A stretch of DNA of 64,000 bases, from NCBI RefSeq assembly GCF_963576615.1, contig NC_088712.1:31029870-31093869 (forward strand), written 5' to 3'. The stretch comes from Watersipora subatra. Lineage: Eukaryota; Bryozoa; Gymnolaemata; Cheilostomatida; Watersiporidae. Below the pieces are notes generated by a model that was given only the letters and a program-made list of their open reading frames with translations, made no database searches and was not told where the DNA came from. The first letter of the stretch is position 1. Each line of letters opens with the position of its first letter. Shown here in pieces: positions 57,730 through 64,000 of this stretch. The translations under genes and the position numbers were made by a program.

Positions 57730-58036
57730 ATATCTCAGCGGTATGGTGTTTTGTTGCCTTGCTATGCTGCTAGTATGTAATCATATGTGTCAGGTATGCC
57801 CCCGTGGCCTTAACTTCATGAAAGCCGTGTTGATGATGCAGGATCTAGTTTTTCTGCTCTATAGAGAGTGTCTCAGCCTGTTTTCCACAATTTTCTTCAG
57901 GATTTTACCACACACAAAAGTTATTGTAATTGGTTTTAGTTGAATGTGTTGGAATAAGTTTTCCTGCCCAACTTCTATAGAATTGAATTTTTGTGGATTG
58001 GCTAACGGTTTTGAGTATAGCGTTAAAGAGGGTTAA

Positions 58037-59447
58037 CACTTTCAAGATTGACATCGAAATATTTCGATTGGAGTTGTCCTTTCCAAGTGGCTGACATCGA
58101 AATAATTCGACCCGGGTCATATTAGTTCATGGGATTATTTCTTAATCTCTGATCGGCTAATACTGTTGATATTCTGATAGCCCTGAGTTTCAGCTTTGTG
58201 TACAAAAAAGGTCTTGCCAAAATTTTAAACAGCTGGGAATATTTGCAAAAGCCTCAGGCTATCTCAGAATAGTCACTTTGTCAAGTTTTTTTCAAAAGTT
58301 TGAGAATATGGCTACGAATTTGTCCACATCAAGACACTCAATTGATAAAGAAATAGCTGCAAATATTTATGGGTTGGTAAATGACAGTGATCTAGTGAGG
58401 TAGATGTAGACATAGATTACTCTGATGATGAGGTAAGTAAAATTGGAAATACTCTCAGAATTAGGCGCAGTAAATGGAAACCACAACATGAGTGAGTGAA
58501 AGATATCAGTGCAGTTTCACTTTATTTAGTTTGTCAAGAAATAGCTTGATGCATGGATGATTTAGACTCACTCATTGATAGATTCCTGATGGTTGTAACT
58601 CATCTTGTTAGTTCAATCTTTCGTCACACACATCTTTTATGATTAGTCGCTATGGCCAAACTATTATTGGATATATAAGTGACTACTGGCTAATAGTAGT
58701 AGATTACTAGACCAGATCTAAAACTGCTTCTATGTAGTATTCTGCTGCAAAATAGGATATTTTACATGCAAATATTTTCTACCCCTCGTCTTTGTTGGGG
58801 AAAAGAGGGGTGGGGTGTGGGGAGATAGGAGGGAGGGGTGTGGGGGATTGAAGGTGTGGGGAAATATTCCTCCTCTTCCAATCCACTCGTGCCCCAATCG
58901 ACCAATGTCCGAAGCAGGCTGTAGGCTACTCATGCATTTATAAAGAATAGCTACAGAACAATTATAATTGTATTAGATCACAATGATGAAGCGGAGAGGA
59001 GAGTCGGTGGTAGATCCAATTCAGATATTGATATGTTTATGGATGATGGTGACCATGTATGAGAAATTAGCGAAAGCGATTCTAAAACAGGCCATTATTT
59101 GTTGACTGTTTTGCCTTATCATAGGCCTAACGCAAAATAATAATGCCATGTCAGACATAGATAAAAGTAAATAACAATCAAAGTATTTACTGCAATAAGC
59201 ATACCTTGTACTGTTTACGAAAATTATCATCTTTGGTTTGAAAAGGCATTCTTTGTCCTGAAATTACATAGATTAGATTCGGCAGAATAAACTCATGTTT
59301 AGTATGATGTGAAAGCTCATGTTTTCAGCTTCACAATGGTGTACTCATTCACAGCTTTACTAGCATTATGGTGGACACACTATATAAATGGAAAACCTCA
59401 AAATCGGCCATTGGAGGATTGTACTTAAGCGACCAGACTTGAAAGTG
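58037..59447 (+). mobile_element. piggyBac-like element with TTAA duplication, inside LINE RT
   Basis: The left end CACTTTCAAGATTGAC at 58037 follows TTAA (58033-58036); the right end ACTTGAAAGTG finishes at 59447 and is followed by CTAA (59448-59451), one change from TTAA. Subterminal TCGAAATATTTCGA palindromes lie at about 58051 and 58087. A start-like N-terminus of a transposase lies at 58308. The LINE reading resumes across the site (SFT then LLTLFNAIL), which confirms the boundary. Confidence 0.75.
58308..58432 (+). pseudogene. N-terminal remnant of a piggyBac-like transposase
   Basis: Begins MATNLSTSRHSIDKEIAANI and, after a frameshift near 58395, reads SSEVDVDIDYSDDE. The acidic Asp/Ser-rich start is typical of piggyBac transposases but not specific. 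A gtaagt follows at 58433. Another acidic stretch (SDIDMFMDDGDHV) lies near 59020. The catalytic core is missing. Confidence 0.45.
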
Positions 59448-60892
59448 CTAAGAGGGTGAAACTGGAGTTGACTTGTTTTAAGCATTATTGGATGTATGCT
59501 TCCACCATCTGCTCCTTTGCCATTGATCTTCAATCTTCTGAAAGCTGTTAGTAGTTTTCCTGCTGTGATTAGAGCTTTTAGTTTTGGGAATTTTATGAAA
59601 TCTACATCTAGTGGTTTATTAGTCTCGGTAACTATATGATGCCATGCATAAGAAAGTCATGCATTTTATGTACCTGCCCTGAAATGTCTTTGTAGACGGC
59701 ATCAACCTTTGCTGTCGTGGTCGTTAACATCTGGTCTCTCAAAGAGTTGTCTCCTATGTGACTTGATTTCCTATTAAAAAAAGATCTTCTGGAAGTTATT
59801 CCACAATAATTGGCTATTTAAAGTATTCAATTCTTTGGTTTTGTTTTCAAATACTACTTTGGTTTTTTTTGTTCTTTAGCTTCCTGTATTTGATCACTGC
59901 TTACATAATTAGATCTGTATTTAAAAGCTTTCTTGACATTGCGTAGTTCAATGGAAGCTTCAAAGAGTTATTTTTACCAATATGGTTTGCTGTGTGTACA
60001 TAACTGGGCTGTAGGTATCCATCTGTTCCTGCATCTCAGTAAGTTGAGTGAATGTGTTGCCACAATACTTGGAGATTGGTATGGGTGACCAACCAAGGGA
60101 GGAGTCAATCGATCGTAGTTCACGGTGTTGTGAAAACATGTTCCAGTTTGCCTTGCCCCAGCTGTATATTTTTTAGTGTGTGTGTTGCTGTCTTTAAAAG
60201 CTAGCTCATAATTATGTGGACGCGACCTCATGCAGGTGCTCCAGGAAATGGCTCTATATAATTATCTACATATTGGTTTTGCAGTATTCGCGCAGTTTTG
60301 GAATATGTGAGTACAACATTGATAACGCTTCCACCTAATTAGCATTGAAACATAATCTGTTTTTGTAGATTAGTGATTGTTAAGTAATTGTTCTTACAGA
60401 ATTCTAGAAGTTATATTTCAAACTTACTTGTGCTCACATCACTTCAGGACTAATATCTGGCATTCAGGTCACCAATAACCGCAAAATAATTGCATTGCAG
60501 CCTTTTTGGGGTACTCGACGTTGTGTTGTATCAGTTGTTAACATTTCAGAAATGATAGATGAAACTAGATAAAGCATACGCAAAGCCTAATAAGAGGCAT
60601 TTTTCTCTAATGGGGAGCATGATAAACATATCAGATTGGTGTTTTTCTAGTTGCGATATGCCGGTGGTTATGATGTTTTTGTGGACCAATATTATCTACC
60701 TTCTTTGTTCGAGCTTTGATGGTTTGCTTTTAGAAATATCTGATATTTGAAAAAGCTATTTTCTGTTAAACTTGGTGTTGAATTTGGACCAGATATTTGT
60801 TTAGCACCATTCTTGTTGTTTGTGATGTACTATTTAATTAAGTTGTTTTATTCTCAGGTTTTGGTTTGTAGGCCTGGCCATTGTGGTTGGTC

Positions 60893-63022
60893 ACCATAAA
60901 ACCTCTAATTGAACGCCCCCTTTATTTGAACGCCACCCTAAAAAAAGAGTTGAAAAGTAGAGTGCCAATCTCTAATTGAACACCACCTCCATTTGACTGC
61001 CACTTTAACATTCTTTAACTTTTACGAACCCATAATATCAATTGATCAGGAAAGAAGTGTCCATAAAATTGTATTAATAGTGAATCGTTTACATCAATAA
61101 CAATTAATTCTCTCGTTGCTCAATTCAAAGAATTTTCATTTTTTTCCTTTAAAACTTTGAAAAAAACTCCACAGAAATAATTAATAACTGTCTCAGGCTA
61201 ATAGTAGTTCATTGTTTAATGCGGTCTTGATACTTCAAAGTAAATGTATATCAAATGGTTTGCATTTATGATGGTAGATGAATGACTAGTTTTAGGGTCA
61301 AGGTTACGTTTGGCAAACAAAACTGTTACGCATTGCATTTGTGTTAAATGCAATCTGTAAAAGTACTGCTCTGCCAAAAATTGTTTGGACGCTAATATCA
61401 ACTAGTTCAGCAGTGCAGAAAAAGAGTTGAGCTCAAAAAAGATTGTGGAAAATATTGGACCACGAGAAGAAGTTCATTCCATTGAAAGCAACAATCGGAA
61501 CGCAGCTATCCGAGCAAACGATGCAAATATATTTGTTTAAAAAATGTTAATTTTTCTGTCTGCATGTAATATAAGTTTTGTTCATTCATGTCATTTGTTC
61601 ATGAGTATATATATATATATTTATAGCATTCGATCGATTATTATATAACTTATAAATTTGCTGATTTATAGCATGTTGTTTAATAGCATCCTTGCGGTTA
61701 TCTTAACATGACTTACAATGGATCGACACTCGTAACTCTTCTTCAATTGCACATAAAAAGCTAGTTTTGGCTGCAAATGGTAGCAAACATATCAATGACT
61801 CCAAAGAACTTTTAGTCAACATTGTTAAATACAGTGAAACATGGATAACTCGCCCATGGATAGCTCGAACACATGGTTAATTCGAACGGTTTCTTTGGTC
61901 CGCTCCCACGTAATGATAAATTGCTATAGATAACTCGAACTCAACACTGTTAACTTGAACTGTTTTTTTCCAACGGCTACCGAAATGGTTGTTATCGCTT
62001 TAGAAAATCACTTTATTCCAAGCCATAGAGGTAAACCTCAACTTTTCGTAATTCATAAGCGTCGTTATTACCACCATTGACAAAATATTTTTGTCAACGA
62101 CTTTTCTAAAGGTTTGGTGAAATTTGTTTTATACCAAACATCCGCTTATATTAGCGATATTATATTAGTGATCGCCCTTCAGAAGCAAGGTAAAGTGAGG
62201 TAATCTTTGCATAAACTTCAAGAAAAATCGTCAAAATTGATCGTGGGTAAAACGCTCAAAAGAAAAAGATGTCTTTTCTTTTGAGCATTTCAACAACGAT
62301 CAAGTTTTGCCAATGTCAATCTAAAAAACGTCTTGGCAATAACGTCACCTCAAACAACAAACCAATCTCAAGTGATAGAAAAATCTCTATACTTTTTGAT
62401 AAAAACGTTTTAAACTTTACATTAGAAGCATTTAATTTGAAACAAGCCATTTGTGCTTTTGATTTATATTATAGTTTGTATATGTACATGTATCTACTAA
62501 TAAATAAGTAAATACATGGACTTGTGACAGTGCTCTGATAACTTGAACGCTCTAATAATTCGAACACTTTTGCTCGGTCCCGTGAAGTTCGAGTTATCCA
62601 TGTTTGACTGTATAGATATAAAAAACATGCTTTGAAATTTAAAATGAAATAAAAAATTAAAAGCTTCACCAAATTGCAAAACAGGACACAGGCTATAATA
62701 TCATCGCTGGTTAATTGCAAGCAATAGATATTAACTTGTAGAGATATTTCTCAGTTTCTCAATGCATATTTATTAAGAGATTGGAGGCAAGTTAGCAGAT
62801 TTATTGCATCCGAAAGGTTTAATATCGCTCCAGCGGAAAAAAAGGGCAAAATATAGGCAACATTCGCTTCGCCGTAAAAGGGCTAAAGTTATTTTTTCAA
62901 ATTTCTGCCGAGCCATTTGAAAAATACATCAGCTTCTATTCGACCGCCACCTCTAATTGACCATCACTGAAGAGGAAGGGTTGAAAAATAGAGCGCCATG
63001 GCGTTCAATTCAAGGTTTTACT
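60893..63022. mobile_element. TIR element separating LINE ORF1 from its endonuclease; carries a nested MITE
   Basis: The left end has ATAAAACCTCTAATTGAACG, and the right end in inverse AGTAAAACCTTGAATTGAAC. Both ends contain further copies of the attgaacgcca-type motif within about 100 bp (for example 60980-61010 and 62940-63005). A relative lies at 15840-16184. No coding remnant was seen. The TAAAACC ends with a possible TA context suggest a Tc1/mariner or pogo relative, unproven. The element is 2.1 kb including the 779-bp MITE inside. Confidence 0.75.
61832..62610. mobile_element. pogo/Tigger-like MITE nested in the TIR element
   Basis: Ends CAGTGAAACATGGATAAC and, in inverse, CAGTCAAACATGGATAAC differ at one base in the first 20. 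TA flanks both sides (61830-61831, 62611-62612). ataactcgaac-type motifs repeat near both ends. An 80-codon frame at 62269-62511 is AT-biased and unrecognised. Confidence 0.85.
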
Positions 63023-63900
63023 ATATTTCTAGTTTGAATTTTATGCAGCAGTTGTTTATACAATTCCTGATATTTTGGGTATTCTTTGTAGTTTGGGCTG
63101 TCTACCTTTACAGTTGATGCATATTTGTTTTTCACAGTTGTCATGACATTCATCCCAAGGCTCAGCACACCTGATGCCGGGTTTTGTACTGCTGCAGTTC
63201 ATTGCTTTGTGTTTGAATGGGAATTAAAACCCGTCACAATAGTTGGGACTTCATAATATTGTTCCACTTCGAACATCGGTTCCTGGACAGTGATTGTTTT
63301 TCGGTGGCCTACTTTAGGTCTAGTGTGCTTCTAAACGGCACTTGCATAGCGTTAGTAAGTTAATTGTTTTTCATGTATTTGTTGACTTTGACCCCTAGGT
63401 AACCTTGAATAATGAGCTCACGGGCCAACTCTTCATTCAGTACATTTATGGGCGCTATTTCAGTGCTACAAATCTTTTATTTGGTGTTGTTTAGATTTTT
63501 TCAATGTTAGAGTTGCCAAGGTTTGATGAATTCCATGAGTACGTTTGTTGTAGCATGTTGACGATCCCTACTTCCGAGAGTTGCACCCTGATGTTTCCTG
63601 TTTTTCTTCGTTTCAGTTTATACCCACCGCTCTGCATATTTTATCTTTTTTTAGTTTGCTGGCGTCTTGGATATTTTCTATTACAATAGATTTATTTGGT
63701 TTGAACACAAGGCCTCCTTTTGTAATGGAGGCCCTGTGCTGATTTTTGCTTGGGTAGGGTAGAGTTGGCTGGTTGGAGCATTGAAATGAGATGATTTGAG
63801 TATGATTTTGGATGCTTGATCCATTGCATTCAGAAGCTATTCGTGACCACAGCTCTGGGTATGAGGGCACTCATGCGGTTTATTTTCAAGCTCAAATTTT

Positions 63901-64000
63901 TTCAAGTGCTTTTCTAAGTGGTACCCTTAAACTTAAGTGTTACCCAAAACTTGCTCGCGCTCCCTTTATTACTTACAATGAGAAAAAATAACGATGCTAG
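63901..64000. other. Window edge, probably 5' region of the second LINE
   Basis: No coding block recognised in the last 100 bp; the LINE ORF1 frame at 63870 probably begins close by. Confidence 0.3.

Larger units (their letters stand above)
56060..63900 (-). mobile_element. Second LINE (ORF1 with CCHC knuckle, ORF2), broken into four pieces by three DNA transposons
   Basis: Minus-strand pieces in order: ORF1 at about 63870-63025 (GGLVFKPNKSIVIENIQDAS, SKLKKDKICRAVGI, then a knuckle C..HDNCEKQICINCKG); endonuclease and linker from about 60890 (FAVIGDLNAR near 60.48 kb) to 59452, ending with the RT block RRLKINGKGADGGSIHPIML; RT at 58034-57730 (SWAGKLIP, KPITITFVCGKILKKIVENR, QHGFHEV); RT at 56265-56060 (IYLQK, then FDSVQRDGMLNRLVELGI, motif A). 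Gaps coincide with TIR elements at 60893-63022, 58037-59447 and 56269-57729. Frame changes within pieces are frequent. The ORF1 knuckle with CINCKG points to the I/R1/Jockey side of LINEs. The 3' end is missing after RT motif A. Confidence 0.75.

Overview
This is eukaryotic DNA from an animal, most likely an invertebrate. It is AT-rich, its genes are split by introns, and most of it is transposon remains and tandem repeats. The best host gene is ATG5 (autophagy), with two exons on + at 19084-19390 and 20318-20725. A second host gene on the minus strand (three exons between 43506 and 40775) resembles the sperm microtubule inner protein SPMIP10/TEX43, which suits an animal with flagellated sperm. 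A few putative exons of an unrecognised gene lie on the minus strand between 7.03 and 2.45 kb. I cannot name the phylum.

Layout. 0-7 kb: a decayed transposon-type ORF, a LINE tail, putative exons and a 2.1 kb array of a 27-bp repeat that stops next to a splice donor. 8.0-11.7 kb: a 68-bp tandem array split by a 2.9 kb hAT element with its 8-bp target duplication still visible. 13.4-14.3 kb: a 28-bp minisatellite. 15.8-17.6 kb: fragments of a TIR element and a LINE, and a pogo/Tigger-like MITE. 17.6-20.7 kb: a CpG-rich patch and ATG5. 23.2-24.1 kb: a MITE built on AACTCGAGTT palindromes. 24.7-29.7 kb: a Ty3/gypsy fossil with 158-bp LTRs. 29.7-33.1 kb: a long-TIR element between two SINE copies. 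33.7-36.5 kb: an internally deleted P-superfamily (THAP9-type) element carrying a Tigger-like insertion. 36.9-40.2 kb: about 139 almost identical copies of a 24-bp repeat. 40.8-43.5 kb: the SPMIP10-like gene, with a 48-bp palindromic array in an intron. 45.3-48.2 kb: an old broken LTR retroelement. 50.1-55.5 kb: a Tigger transposase gene split by a 4.3 kb LINE, which itself holds a 25-bp minisatellite grown from its own ORF2. 56-64 kb: a second LINE broken by three separate DNA transposons, one carrying a further MITE.

The elements do not form one system. Their value is as a stratigraphy: many boundaries can be placed to a base or a few bases because the interrupted coding homology resumes on the far side. 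The most notable points are the layered LINE at 56-64 kb, the LINE-in-Tigger junction, the minisatellite born inside a LINE, the P-type element with its 8-bp duplication, and the near-perfect 24-bp array.

No rRNA genes, functional tRNA genes, CRISPR arrays or bacterial operons were seen. All family calls come from reading the translated sequence and remembered family motifs; no database was searched.
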